Part shown: piece after piece, positions 24,423 through 32,631 of the stretch
Numbering within the stretch: position 1 is the first letter of the stretch
Layout: each line of letters begins with the position of its first letter
Assembly (NCBI RefSeq): GCF_013812825.1
Contig: NZ_JACCSU010000027.1
Span: forward strand, 35,329 to 99,328
Reading direction: 5' to 3'
Length of the DNA stretch: 64,000 nt
From: Sphingomonas sp.
Lineage (GTDB): Bacteria; Pseudomonadota; Alphaproteobacteria; Sphingomonadales; Sphingomonadaceae
Position numbers and translations under genes: made by a program
The notes under the pieces: generated by a model
The model's input: only the letters and a program-made list of their open reading frames with translations
What the model was told of the DNA's origin: nothing
Databases searched by the model: none

Positions 24423-24842
24423 ATGCTAAAAACCGCGATTATGCGGCGGGTGCGGACGGTTTCGGTGAGTTGTGCCGGTGCGGCAGCCGTGTTGCTGTCG
24501 GCAGCGGCGGCGCGCCCGTCGGCTCTCGACCAGACCAGCCCCGGCCTGTGGGAGCTGAGCGGCCTGCCGAATGCCGGCGCCGCCGTTCGCCAATGCGTCG
24601 GCGACACCGCCGCGCTCGCCCGGGTCGAGCACCGCGGCCAGAGCTGCACGCAGGTCGTGATCAAGGACAATCCGACGTGGACGGAGATCCATTACACCTG
24701 CACCGCGGGCGGCTTTGGACGCAGCAAACTCACCGTCCTGACGCCGCGGTCGCTGCGCATCGAAACCCAGGGAATTTCGGCGAAGTCCCCGTTCAACTAC
24801 ACGGTCCAGGCGCGGCGGGTGGGTGGCTGCAGCGCTCATTAA
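24423..24842 (+). CDS. Exported DUF3617-like protein
   Basis: 139 residues, unknown role. A signal peptide (VSVSCAGAAAVLLSAAAARPSA) precedes a domain with SPGLWELSGLP, RQCVGDTAALARVEHRGQSCTQVVI, HYTCTAGGFGRSKLTVLTPRSLRIETQGIS and a final RRVGGCSAH. The GLWE start and paired Cys resemble the DUF3617 family common in sphingomonads. ATG 24441 is an alternative start. An RNA-like hairpin cluster follows. Confidence 0.75.
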   Translation: MLKTAIMRRVRTVSVSCAGAAAVLLSAAAARPSALDQTSPGLWELSGLPNAGAAVRQCVGDTAALARVEHRGQSCTQVVIKDNPTWTEIHYTCTAGGFGRSKLTVLTPRSLRIETQGISAKSPFNYTVQARRVGGCSAH

Positions 24843-24877
24843 GCGGGGGTTTAACCAAGCTGTCCTAGAAGGTGCGG

Positions 24878-24964
24878 GTGCCGGATTTGGCACGCTTTCC
24901 TCCCAATCGGACTTACGTCCGATACCTGGGCCGTCGCGTCCTCGGACGAGGCGGCCCTTCTTTT
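24878..24964 (+). ncRNA. Candidate small RNA: three hairpins with CU-rich linker and terminator
   Basis: In order: GTGCC-GGATTT-GGCAC (24878-24893); a single-stranded linker GCTTTCCTCCCA with an anti-Shine-Dalgarno core CCTCC; ATCGGAC-TTAC-GTCCGAT (24906-24923, perfect 7-bp stem); and GGGCCG...CGGCCC followed by TTCTTTT (24928-24964), an intrinsic terminator. The architecture resembles CU-rich trans-acting small RNAs of alphaproteobacteria. It may instead be only the 3' end of the preceding mRNA. Confidence 0.45.
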
Positions 24965-24993
24965 GTCCCCGGCTCGGCAGTAGAGGGCGCTCG

Positions 24994-25344
24994 ATGCTCT
25001 ATCTGCTCGTCAAGGCGGCCGTTTCGGGAGTACTGATCGCGGTCATTTCGGAAGTGGCGCGCAAGAACCCCGGCTGGGGCGGGCTGCTGGCCTCGCTTCC
25101 ACTGGTGTCGCTGATCGCCATTGTCTGGCTGTGGCGCGACACCCACGACCCGCAGCGAGTCGCCGAGCAGGCCATCAGCACCTTCTGGTTCGTCCTGCCC
25201 TCGCTGCCCCTGTTCCTGATCCTGCCGCTGCTGATCCGGGCCGGGTGGGGATTCTGGCCGGCGATCCTGTTGTCGGTCGTTGCCACGCTCGGCCTCTACG
25301 CGGCGATGATCGCGTTGAGCGCCCGGGTGGGGTTGCGGCTGTGA
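24994..25344 (+). CDS. DUF3147-like small membrane protein
   Basis: 116 residues with four hydrophobic helices (LYLLVKAAVSGVLIAVISEVA; GWGGLLASLPLVSLIAIVWLWR; TFWFVLPSLPLFLILPLLI; FWPAILLSVVATLGLYAAMIALSA). The pattern resembles the DUF3147 family of inner-membrane proteins; function unknown. Its TGA overlaps the GTG of queC by 2 bases, so it is co-translated with the queuosine genes. Confidence 0.78.
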   Translation: MLYLLVKAAVSGVLIAVISEVARKNPGWGGLLASLPLVSLIAIVWLWRDTHDPQRVAEQAISTFWFVLPSLPLFLILPLLIRAGWGFWPAILLSVVATLGLYAAMIALSARVGLRL

Positions 25345-26039
25345 AGCGCAAGGCCGTCGTCCTGCTGTCGGGCGGGCTCGATTCCATGGTTTGCGCGGCC
25401 CTCGCCCGCGAGGCGGGGTTCGAGGTGCTGGCGTTGACCATCGACTACGGCCAGCGCCACCGAGTCGAGCTGGCGGCCGCCGAAGCGATCGCCGCGCAAC
25501 TGGCCGACCGCCACATTGTCCTGCCGCTCGACCTGACCCGATTCGGCGGCTCGGCGCTGACCGGAGGGGCGGAGGTCCCCAAGGACAGGCTGGCCGAGCG
25601 AAGCTCGGGCACCGGGATTCCGGTCACCTACGTGCCGGCGCGCAACACGATCTTCCTGAGCCTGGCGCTGGCCTGGGCGGAAGCGGCCGGCGCCCGCGAC
25701 CTGTTCATCGGAGTCAATGCGCTCGACTATTCGGGCTATCCCGATTGCCGGCCCGAATTCGTCGCGGCGTTCGAGGCGCTGGCGAACCGCGCGACCAAGG
25801 CCGGAGCCGAAGGCGAGGGGTTCCAGGTCCACGCGCCGCTGCTGGACATGAGCAAGGCGGATATCGCCCGCCAGGCCAAGCGCCTGGGGCTCGACGCGGC
25901 GATGAGCCACAGCTGCTACGACCCGGCGCCCGACGGCAGCCACTGCGGCCATTGCGATGCCTGCCTGCTGCGCGCCAGGGGCTTTGCCGAGGCCGGGCTG
26001 CCCGATCCGACGCGCTACGCCGAGGCCGCGGAGGGCTGA
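25341..26039 (+). CDS. queC: 7-cyano-7-deazaguanine synthase
   Basis: ATP-dependent enzyme that converts 7-carboxy-7-deazaguanine to preQ0 in queuosine synthesis. The 232-residue protein opens with the PP-loop motif LLSGGLDSMVCAALA, then LTIDYGQRHRVEL, VPARNTIFLSLALAWAE and GVNALDYSGYPDCRPEF, and ends with the zinc site SCYDPAPDGSHCGHCDACLLRARGF. The start is GTG 25341 overlapping the previous stop. It lies in tandem with queE, 2 bases apart. No preQ1 riboswitch is evident upstream. Confidence 0.95.
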   Translation: MKRKAVVLLSGGLDSMVCAALAREAGFEVLALTIDYGQRHRVELAAAEAIAAQLADRHIVLPLDLTRFGGSALTGGAEVPKDRLAERSSGTGIPVTYVPARNTIFLSLALAWAEAAGARDLFIGVNALDYSGYPDCRPEFVAAFEALANRATKAGAEGEGFQVHAPLLDMSKADIARQAKRLGLDAAMSHSCYDPAPDGSHCGHCDACLLRARGFAEAGLPDPTRYAEAAEG

Positions 26040-26041
26040 AC

Positions 26042-26674
26042 ATGACCTACGCCGTCAAGGAAGCCTTCCTGACGCTCCAGGGGGAAGGCGTTCAGTCGGG
26101 CTGCCGGGCGGTGTTCCTGCGCTTTGCCGGCTGCAACCTGTGGTCGGGTCGGGAGGCGGACCGTGCCTCGGCGCAGTGCAATTTCTGCGACACCGATTTC
26201 GTCGGCACCGACGGACCCGGCGGCGGGAAATTCACGACCGCGGACGAGCTCGCCGCGCATGTCGCAGCGCTGTGGGGCGACAGCGACGAGCGCCGGCTGG
26301 TGGTGATCACCGGCGGCGAGCCGATGCTGCAGCTCGATTCGGCGCTGGTCGATGCGCTCCACGCCGCCGGCTTTCGAGTCGCGGCCGAGACCAACGGCAC
26401 GCTGGCCGCGGTGCCGGGCCTCGACTGGCTGTGCGTCAGCCCCAAGGCCGGGAGCGAGGTCGTCCAGCGAAGCGGCGACGAACTGAAGCTCGTCTGGCCG
26501 CAGCCGGGGATCGACCCGGTCGAGTTGGAACAGTGGGAATTCCGCCATTTTCTCGTCCAGCCGATGGATTGCGACGACGGCCGGGCGGCGGTGGAGGCGG
26601 CGATCGGGCTGGCGATGGAGCGGCCACGGTGGCGACTGTCGCTCCAGGCGCACAAGGTCGTCGGGCTGCCGTGA
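26042..26674 (+). CDS. queE: 7-carboxy-7-deazaguanine synthase
   Basis: Radical-SAM enzyme that rearranges carboxy-tetrahydropterin to 7-carboxy-7-deazaguanine, the substrate of QueC. The 210-residue protein shows FLTLQGEG and a cluster motif expanded to CX14CX2C (CNLWSGREADRASAQCNFC), known for a QueE subclass. VITGGEPMLQ and ETNGT follow. It pairs with queC; queD and queF are not in the window. Confidence 0.93.
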   Translation: MTYAVKEAFLTLQGEGVQSGCRAVFLRFAGCNLWSGREADRASAQCNFCDTDFVGTDGPGGGKFTTADELAAHVAALWGDSDERRLVVITGGEPMLQLDSALVDALHAAGFRVAAETNGTLAAVPGLDWLCVSPKAGSEVVQRSGDELKLVWPQPGIDPVELEQWEFRHFLVQPMDCDDGRAAVEAAIGLAMERPRWRLSLQAHKVVGLP

Positions 26675-26684
26675 GAGCGGCCAC

Positions 26685-26960
26685 CTAGTCGGCGTTATTG
26701 GCGGTCTCGTTGTTGGCGGTCTCATTGCCCGCCGAGCCCTCGTTGCCGGCCAAATTGTCCGTCTCGTTGAGGGTGAAATCCACGTCGGCGGCCATGTTCG
26801 CGTCCTCGCCGGTCGCGGCGTCGATCGACGTCGTATCGTTGGCGGAAATGTTCTGGGCGGCGAGGTCCTGGTCGACGTTGGTCGTGTTGGCGACGGGCTG
26901 GTCGCTGTTGCACGCCGAAATTGCCACGGCCGCACCGGCGACCAGGATCAGAACACGCAT
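26685..26960 (-). CDS. Small Asn/Asp/Ala-rich lipoprotein, copy A
   Basis: 91 residues. The signal ends in a lipobox-like AVAISAC (LILVAGAAVAISACNSD), so it is probably a lipoprotein. The rest is low complexity, rich in N, D, A, T and E (NETDNLAGNEGSAGNETANNETANNAD), likely disordered. It is a tandem paralogue of the next gene: both start MR(V/A)LILVAGAA. Function unknown. Confidence 0.6.
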   Translation of the reverse strand: MRVLILVAGAAVAISACNSDQPVANTTNVDQDLAAQNISANDTTSIDAATGEDANMAADVDFTLNETDNLAGNEGSAGNETANNETANNAD

Positions 26961-26987
26961 TCGAACCTCCCTGCCTTCATCATGGGC

Positions 26988-27020
26988 AAAAAAAGAGGCT
27001 GCCGGCGAACCGGCAGCCCC
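26988..27020 (-). terminator. Terminator of lipoprotein copy B
   Basis: Minus strand: GGGGCTGCCGG-TTCG-CCGGCAGCC followed by TCTTTTTTT. A perfect stem with UUCG loop, downstream of the gene at 27058-27291. Confidence 0.9.
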
Positions 27021-27057
27021 TGTCAGGTGGCACTTCGTTGCCGAAGAGCCAAGCCAA

Positions 27058-27291
27058 TTACAGCGTGTTGGTTGTCGTGTTGACGTCCGCGTTCATGTCC
27101 GCGTTGGCGTCCATGTTGTCGGTCGCGTTCATGGTCATGTTCGCGTCGAGATTGGCGTCGAGAGTGTTATCGATGACGATGTTCTCGGCTGCGAGATTCT
27201 CGTCGACGTTCATTGTGTTGTCGGCGGCTTCGTTGCTGCTGCAAGCCGAAACCGCCAGGGCCGCACCGGCGACCAGGATAAGAGCACGCAT
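27058..27291 (-). CDS. Small Asn/Asp/Met-rich lipoprotein, copy B
   Basis: 77 residues: MRALILVAGAALAVSACSSNEAADNTMNVDENLAAENIVIDNT followed by DANLDANMTMNATDNMDANADMNADVN. A lipobox-like AVSAC, then a degenerate DANxx repeat. It has a strong terminator of its own, so the tandem paralogue downstream needs a separate promoter. Function unknown; acidic disordered tails suggest a surface or buffering role only as speculation. Confidence 0.62.
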   Translation of the reverse strand: MRALILVAGAALAVSACSSNEAADNTMNVDENLAAENIVIDNTLDANLDANMTMNATDNMDANADMNADVNTTTNTL

Positions 27292-27376
27292 TCAAAACTC
27301 CCTAGATTATCCGATCTGGAGCGGTAATCGCCGCTGCCCAAATCGCGTGCACAATAGGCTGAAGCGCTCGTGCCCA

Positions 27377-28039
27377 TCAAGACACTTTGTCGGACTGGCC
27401 TAAGTCGTTGACGAACCGGTGGAAACAGCGCTTCAGGGCGGCATCAACGCGGGTCATGGGCATTTGTTGCCCGAGCTCCGCGAGGCTGGTGACGCCGAAT
27501 TCCGCGATGCCGCACGGGACGATCCCGGCGAAATGCGACAGGTCCGGAGCAACGTTGATCGAGAAGCCGTGAAGGGTCACCCAGCGCTTCACTCGCAGGC
27601 CGAGCGCGGCGATCTTGGCTTCCTGGGGGCCGTCGCCGACCCAGATGCCGATGCGGTCCGGCGAGCGGTGGGCGGCGACCCCGAGCTCGGCGAGCGTGGC
27701 GATGATCCAGTCTTCGAGAGCATGGACGAAGCGGCGGATGTCGCGGCCGCGCGCATCGAGGTCGAGCATCAGATAGCCGACCCTCTGGCCCGGCCCGTGG
27801 TAGGTGTAGCGCCCGCCGCGCCCGGCATCGTGGACCGGCAAGCCCAGCGGATTGCTGAGCTCGGCCGGGTCGGAGCTGGTGCCGGCGGTGAACAAAGGCG
27901 GGTGCTCGAGCAGCCACACGCATTCGCGCCCGCTGCCGGCGCGGATCGCCGCCGCCCGCTGCTCCATGAAGGCCAGCGCCTCGCCGTAGGGCACCAGGCC
28001 GGGGCTGATTCGCCATTCGATTTCGTCAAAATCGTCCAT
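27377..28039 (-). CDS. lipB: Octanoyl-[acyl-carrier protein]:protein N-octanoyltransferase
   Basis: Transfers octanoate from ACP to lipoyl domains, the first step of lipoate assembly. From ATG 28039 the protein has 220 residues with the family motifs [63 protein letters not shown] and the active-site Cys in GIVPCGI near residue 174. The track start at 28339 runs antisense through the next gene and is wrong. Divergent from the membrane protein at 28140. Confidence 0.94.
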   Translation of the reverse strand: MDDFDEIEWRISPGLVPYGEALAFMEQRAAAIRAGSGRECVWLLEHPPLFTAGTSSDPAELSNPLGLPVHDAGRGGRYTYHGPGQRVGYLMLDLDARGRDIRRFVHALEDWIIATLAELGVAAHRSPDRIGIWVGDGPQEAKIAALGLRVKRWVTLHGFSINVAPDLSHFAGIVPCGIAEFGVTSLAELGQQMPMTRVDAALKRCFHRFVNDLGQSDKVS

Positions 28040-28139
28040 CGGCGGGGGTGAGATGGAGCGGCGGCGCGCCTTCGGCAAGCAGATTGCGCCGGGCGCTTTA
28101 GCTCCGCATAAGCGCGCCAAACCATCGAAGGGGGCACAG

Positions 28140-28970
28140 GTGGCCAGATTATCGATTTCGAAGGCGTGGGACGAGACCCGGGCGCTGCTCAGCCGCAACG
28201 GCAAGCTCATGACGACCGTCGCCGCGGCCATGTTCCTGCTCCCGCAGGTGATCGTCGGGGTGATCACCGGGCAGGGCACGGACGCATCCGAGACTGCTCC
28301 GGCGCTCGGACTTCCAATTTTTTTGATCGCCGCGATCATTGGAGTGGTCGGTCAACTGGCGATCGCTTGGCTGGCGATCGGCACCGGCATCAGCGTCGGA
28401 GAATCGATCCGCCATGGGTTGCGGCGGACGCTGCCGTTCATCGGCGCGTTTCTGCTGATGATTGCGGCGTTCGTGATCTTTTTCGTGATCGCGGCGGGGC
28501 TGCTGATGGCCCTGGGGGTGGTCGACGCGACCGTCGCCCAGCCGAGGCCCGGGGATGTCATCATCATCCTGCTAATAATGCTGGTGCCGATGTTGTTCGT
28601 TGCGGTTCGAATGCTCCCCTCGGTGGCGGTGGCGGTGGCGACGGCCGAGCCGCAGGGGCCGATCGGCATCCTCCGGCGCAGCTGGACCCTGACCAGCGGA
28701 CATTTTGGGCGGCTGCTCGGGTTCTTCCTGGTGTTCGTGCTCGCCGCGTTGATCGTCGCCGTGACGGTCACTTTGGTCAGCGGCCTGTTGGTCAGCGTCC
28801 TGTTCGGAAGCACCGAGCCTTTTTCCATTGGAGCGCTGGTGCTCTCGCTGCTTGTCGGGCTGCTCCAGGTGGCGCTGATCCTGGTTTACGTGGTGATGAT
28901 CGCCCGGATCTACGTTCAGCTGGCCGGCGGCGGTGCTGCCGAGGCGAGCGTCCCGACCACCGGCAGCTGA
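28140..28970 (+). CDS. Multi-pass membrane protein, GDPD-membrane-domain-like
   Basis: 276 residues, start GTG 28140 after GAAGGGGG. About six hydrophobic segments ([153 protein letters not shown]). [19 protein letters not shown] resembles the membrane domain found with glycerophosphodiester phosphodiesterases. Function unknown. Its 3' end overlaps the convergent acetyltransferase by 55 bases. Confidence 0.75.
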   Translation: MARLSISKAWDETRALLSRNGKLMTTVAAAMFLLPQVIVGVITGQGTDASETAPALGLPIFLIAAIIGVVGQLAIAWLAIGTGISVGESIRHGLRRTLPFIGAFLLMIAAFVIFFVIAAGLLMALGVVDATVAQPRPGDVIIILLIMLVPMLFVAVRMLPSVAVAVATAEPQGPIGILRRSWTLTSGHFGRLLGFFLVFVLAALIVAVTVTLVSGLLVSVLFGSTEPFSIGALVLSLLVGLLQVALILVYVVMIARIYVQLAGGGAAEASVPTTGS

Positions 28971-29545
28971 GGGGCGCAGTCGGCCGCGAGGATCCCGAGC
29001 AGCCGCGGGTCGGGGAACCGCTCGATGGCTCGCCTGTAGGCGGTGAAACCGGCGCGCCGGTACGCGGGCAGGGCGGCCGGATGATCGAGCGTGCAGGTGT
29101 GGACATGGACCCGGGCGATGCCGCCCAGCCCGTCATCCTGTCTCCAGGCGAGCCGTAGCGCCTCGGCCAGCAGCCAGCGGCCGTGACCCTGGCCGGCAAG
29201 CTCGGGCACCAGACCGATGAACGCCAGCTCGCACTCGCCCCCTTGGCGGAAATCGAGCTCGAGCAAGCCGACCTCGTCGCCCGCCGAGTCGAGGACCGAG
29301 TGCAGCTCGACGCGGGGATGGCCGATGATCGCGGCAAGGGCGTCATCGTCCATCACCAGCCGCGAGAACCACAGCCAGCGCGCCCCGACGAGGCGGAACA
29401 GTCGTCGGTATGCGGCCGGGTCGGGGTGCTCGATTCGCCGCAGCGCCAATGGCGACGAGGGCACCGGCGCCTCCCGCGGCGCCAGCATCTCGAGATAGGT
29501 GACGACCGCCGCCAGCTCGCCGTCGGGCACCGATTCGTAGGCCAT
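28916..29545 (-). CDS. GNAT family N-acetyltransferase
   Basis: 209 residues from ATG 29545, whose ribosome-binding site GGGAGGAACT is formed by the end of the adjacent inverted-repeat element. GNAT features: RLFRLVGARWLWFSRLV, HSVLDSAGDEVGLLELDFRQGGECELAFIGLVPELAGQGHGRWLLAEAL (acetyl-CoA loop GQGHGR) and HTCTLDHPAALPAYRRAGFTAYRR. The acceptor is unknown. The track start at 29662 reads through the repeat. The gene follows hemF on the same strand. Confidence 0.85.
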   Translation of the reverse strand: MAYESVPDGELAAVVTYLEMLAPREAPVPSSPLALRRIEHPDPAAYRRLFRLVGARWLWFSRLVMDDDALAAIIGHPRVELHSVLDSAGDEVGLLELDFRQGGECELAFIGLVPELAGQGHGRWLLAEALRLAWRQDDGLGGIARVHVHTCTLDHPAALPAYRRAGFTAYRRAIERFPDPRLLGILAADCAPQLPVVGTLASAAPPPAS

Positions 29546-29546
29546 C

Positions 29547-29680
29547 AGTTCCTCCCCACGAGTGCGTGGGGAGGGGGACCAGCGCAGCTGGTGGAGGGGT
29601 CCCTTGTTCTTTGCCAGAACCCCTCCACCATCGAATCTCCGTTCGATGGTTCCCCTCCCCATCTCCGATAGGGAGGAACT
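29547..29680. repeat. 134-bp MITE-like element with 10-bp terminal inverted repeats and internal hairpins
   Basis: Ends AGTTCCTCCC and GGGAGGAACT are perfect inverted repeats. Inside are several stems: CCCCAC...GTGGGG, ACCAG-CGCAG-CTGGT, TGGAGGGGT...ACCCCTCCA and ACCATCGAA-TCTCCG-TTCGATGGT. It looks like the dispersed TCCTCCC-type repeats of sphingomonads. It fills the whole hemF-acetyltransferase gap, supplying part of the hemF stop region and the ribosome-binding site of the next gene. No transposase ORF. Confidence 0.7.
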
Positions 29681-30533
29681 AGGCCCATTTGGCGAGCGGC
29701 GGCAGGCTCATCAGCACCGCCTCGATGTTGCCGCCCGTCTTGAGTCCGAACAAGGTGCCGCGGTCGTAGAGCAGGTTGAACTCGACGTAGCGGCCGCGGA
29801 ACTCGAGCAGCCGCTGCATGTCCTCGTCGGTGAACGGCGTCGCCATCCGTTTGCGGACGATCGTGGGGAAGATGTCGAGAAACGCCTCGCCGACGTCGCG
29901 GGTGAAGGCGAAATGGGCGTCGAAATGCCCTTCGAGATGGTCGTAGAAGATGCCGCCGACGCCGCGCGCCACCTCGCGGTGGGGCAGCCAGAAATACTCG
30001 TCGGCCCATTTCGAAAAGCGTGGATAGAAGGTCGGGTCATGGGCGGCGCAGGCGGCGCGCAGCCGGGCGTGGAACGCGTCGGTGTCGTCCTGGTAGGGGA
30101 TCGCGGGGTTGAGGTCGGCGCCGCCCCCGAACCAGCGCCTGGTGGTGGTGATGAAGCGGGTGTTCATGTGCACCGCGGGGACGTGCGGGTTGGCCATGTG
30201 GGCGACCAGGCTCAATCCGGTGGCGAAGAAGCTCGGGTCTTCCTCGGCGCCGGGGATGGTCGCCGCGAACTCGGGCGAGAAGGCGCCGCCGACGGTCGAG
30301 ACGTTCACTCCGACCTTCTCGAACACCTTGCCGGCCATGTGGCCACGCACTCCGCCGCCGCCATCCCTGGCGCCGGGACCGCCGCTCGAGTCGGTCCGCT
30401 CCCACGGCAAATAGGCGAAGGCCGCGTCGCTTCCGGACTGGCGCTCGATCTCCTCGAACGCGGCGCAGATCCGGCCCCGCAAGCCCTCGAACCAGTCGCG
30501 CGCGGCCTGCTGCTGGTCATCGAGCGGTTTCAT
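29679..30533 (-). CDS. hemF: Oxygen-dependent coproporphyrinogen III oxidase
   Basis: Decarboxylates coproporphyrinogen III to protoporphyrinogen IX in aerobic haem synthesis. 284 residues from ATG 30533 (the track uses a TTG 12 bases upstream). Motifs: GGGGVRGHMAGKVFEKVGVNVSTVGG, HMNTRFITTTRRWFGGGADLNP, WADEYFWLPHREVARGVGGIFYDHL and GRYVEFNLLYDRGTLFGLKTGGNIEAVLMSLPP. All are typical of HemF. Its location next to the cytochrome bc1 operon (divergent) fits a haem-demand context. Confidence 0.96.
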   Translation of the reverse strand: MKPLDDQQQAARDWFEGLRGRICAAFEEIERQSGSDAAFAYLPWERTDSSGGPGARDGGGGVRGHMAGKVFEKVGVNVSTVGGAFSPEFAATIPGAEEDPSFFATGLSLVAHMANPHVPAVHMNTRFITTTRRWFGGGADLNPAIPYQDDTDAFHARLRAACAAHDPTFYPRFSKWADEYFWLPHREVARGVGGIFYDHLEGHFDAHFAFTRDVGEAFLDIFPTIVRKRMATPFTDEDMQRLLEFRGRYVEFNLLYDRGTLFGLKTGGNIEAVLMSLPPLAKWA

Positions 30534-30710
30534 CGTTCCACGCAATGACGACTGCGCTCGAAATCGTCAAAAACATGCCCTTGGCAGCCCCTGATGCGGC
30601 GGCTATCAGGCGCGCCAATCGCCTCCCGGGGCTTCCAGGGGCGGCCTCGCTCGGTGCTTGTCCGGCAGGACGGCGCGTCACCTGGCAGAATTCGCGTCAC
30701 AAGGGTTCAA

Positions 30711-31289
30711 ATGGCCACGCTGGAACAGTCCGCAGAGGGTTCCGAGACCATCCACGCAGATGGCGGCGAAGGCGTCCGCCGCCGCGACTTCATCAATGTC
30801 GCGGCGTTGAGCTTCGCTGGTGTCGGAGTGGTCGCGGCGACGCTTCCGCTGATCACCCAGATGAACCCGTCGGCCGACGTGCTGGCGCTGGCTTCCACGG
30901 AAGTGGATATCTCCAAGATCGCTCCGGGGCAGGCGATCAAGACCATCTGGCGCAAGCAGCCGGTGTTCGTGCGCAACCTGACCCCGCAGGAAATCCAGGC
31001 CGCCAACCGGGTGCCGCTGGGCCAGTTGCGGGACCCGCAGACGCTCGCCGAGCGGACCAAGCCGGGCAAGGCCAACTGGCTGATCACGCTGGGCGTCTGC
31101 ACTCATCTGGGCTGCGTCCCGCTCGGCACCGGCGAGGGAGAGAACCGCGGCGAATATGGCGGCTATTTCTGCCCGTGCCATGGGTCGCACTACGACACCG
31201 CGGCGCGCATCCGCAAAGGCCCGGCGCCGATCAACCTGGTGGTGCCCGAGTATCGGTTCGTCTCCGACACCGTGGTCCAAATCGGCTGA
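30711..31289 (+). CDS. petA: Ubiquinol-cytochrome c reductase Rieske iron-sulfur subunit
   Basis: Carries the Rieske [2Fe-2S] cluster of the cytochrome bc1 complex and passes electrons from ubiquinol to cytochrome c1. 192 residues from ATG 30711: a Tat-type N-terminus [27 protein letters not shown] that also forms the membrane anchor, then the cluster motifs CTHLGC and CPCHGSHYD. The track start at 30594 is too far upstream. First gene of petA-petB-petC. Confidence 0.96.
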   Translation: MATLEQSAEGSETIHADGGEGVRRRDFINVAALSFAGVGVVAATLPLITQMNPSADVLALASTEVDISKIAPGQAIKTIWRKQPVFVRNLTPQEIQAANRVPLGQLRDPQTLAERTKPGKANWLITLGVCTHLGCVPLGTGEGENRGEYGGYFCPCHGSHYDTAARIRKGPAPINLVVPEYRFVSDTVVQIG

Positions 31290-31305
31290 GGGGGATCAAG
31301 GCCAG

Positions 31306-32616
31306 ATGAGCTTTTCCTGGGCAAAGCCCTACGAACCCAAGTCGCCGTTCATGCGCTGGATCGACGAGCGGCTGCCTCTCCCGCGGCTGGTCTACGGAGC
31401 GGTCGGCGGCGGCTATCCGGTGCCGCGCAACCTCAATTACTGGTGGAATTACGGCGTTCTCGCCGGCGTCTTCCTGATGATCCAGATCGTCACCGGGATC
31501 GTGCTGGCGATGCATTATTACTCGTCGGTCGACGGGGCGTTCAACTCGGTCGAGCACATCATGCGCAACGTCAACGCCGGCTGGCTATTGCGCTACGCCC
31601 ACGCCAACGGCGCCAGCTTCTTCTTCATCGTCACCTACATCCACATCTTCCGAGGCCTCTATTACGGAAGCTACAAGGCGCCGCGCGAGCTCGTGTGGAT
31701 GCTGGGCCTGGTCATCTACCTGCTGATGATGGCGACCGCCTTCATGGGCTATGTGCTGCCGTGGGGGCAGATGAGCTACTGGGGGGCGCAGGTCATCACC
31801 GGCTTCTTCTCGGCCTTTCCGCTGATCGGCGAGCCGGTGCGCATCTGGCTGCTCGGCGGCTGGACGCCCGACCAGGCGGCCCTGACCCGCTTTTTCTCGC
31901 TCCATTACCTGCTGCCCTTCATCATCGCCGCGGTGGTCATCCTCCACATCTGGGCGCTGCACATCCCGGGCTCCAGCAACCCGACCGGAGTCGACGTCAA
32001 GGACGAGCAGGACACTTTGCCGTTCCACCCGTTCTATACCGCCAAGGACGGCTGGTTCGCGGGCCTCGTCCTGATCCTGTTCGCGCTGGTGCTCTATTTC
32101 GCGCCCAACGCGCTCGGCCACCCCGACAATTACATCCGCGCCAACCCGCTGGCGACGCCGGCGCACATCGTCCCCGAATGGTATTTCCTGCCCTTCTACG
32201 CGATCCTCAAGGCGTTCACGATCGACTTCATCCTGCCGGCGAAGCTGTGGGGCGTGCTGGCGATGTTCTTCTCGATCCTGCTGCTCTTCTTCCTGCCGTG
32301 GATCGACAAGTCGCCGGTTCGCTCGGGCAGCTATCGGCCGATGTTCAAGCGCTTCTTTTGGTTGCTGGTGCTCGATGTGCTCGTGCTCGGTTGGGCCGGC
32401 GGTCAGGTGGCGACGCCGATGATCGTGGCGATCAGCCAGATCGGGACCGCTTATTATTTCGTGCACTTCCTCGTCATCCTGCCGCTGGTCTCCGCTTTCG
32501 AACGGCCGCTGCCGCTGCCCGATTCGATCTCAACCTCGGTGCTTCACGGCGAAAAGGCAGAGGCCGCTCCGGCTGGATCCGGGCCCGCTCGGCGCGGCTC
32601 CACGGCCAGCGCGTAA
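31306..32616 (+). CDS. petB: Cytochrome b of the bc1 complex
   Basis: Membrane subunit with the two b haems and the quinol oxidation and reduction sites. 436 residues from ATG 31306. Axial His are in [29 protein letters not shown] and [28 protein letters not shown]. The [13 protein letters not shown] motif lies at the Qo site and eight or nine hydrophobic helices are evident. It is 16 bases downstream of petA. Confidence 0.96.
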   Translation: MSFSWAKPYEPKSPFMRWIDERLPLPRLVYGAVGGGYPVPRNLNYWWNYGVLAGVFLMIQIVTGIVLAMHYYSSVDGAFNSVEHIMRNVNAGWLLRYAHANGASFFFIVTYIHIFRGLYYGSYKAPRELVWMLGLVIYLLMMATAFMGYVLPWGQMSYWGAQVITGFFSAFPLIGEPVRIWLLGGWTPDQAALTRFFSLHYLLPFIIAAVVILHIWALHIPGSSNPTGVDVKDEQDTLPFHPFYTAKDGWFAGLVLILFALVLYFAPNALGHPDNYIRANPLATPAHIVPEWYFLPFYAILKAFTIDFILPAKLWGVLAMFFSILLLFFLPWIDKSPVRSGSYRPMFKRFFWLLVLDVLVLGWAGGQVATPMIVAISQIGTAYYFVHFLVILPLVSAFERPLPLPDSISTSVLHGEKAEAAPAGSGPARRGSTASA

Positions 32617-32631
32617 GGGGACCAAGCCAAC

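Noticed and set aside
24843-24966. tRNA gene suspected from the successive hairpins.
   Set aside because: No cloverleaf, anticodon arm or T-loop sequence can be built.
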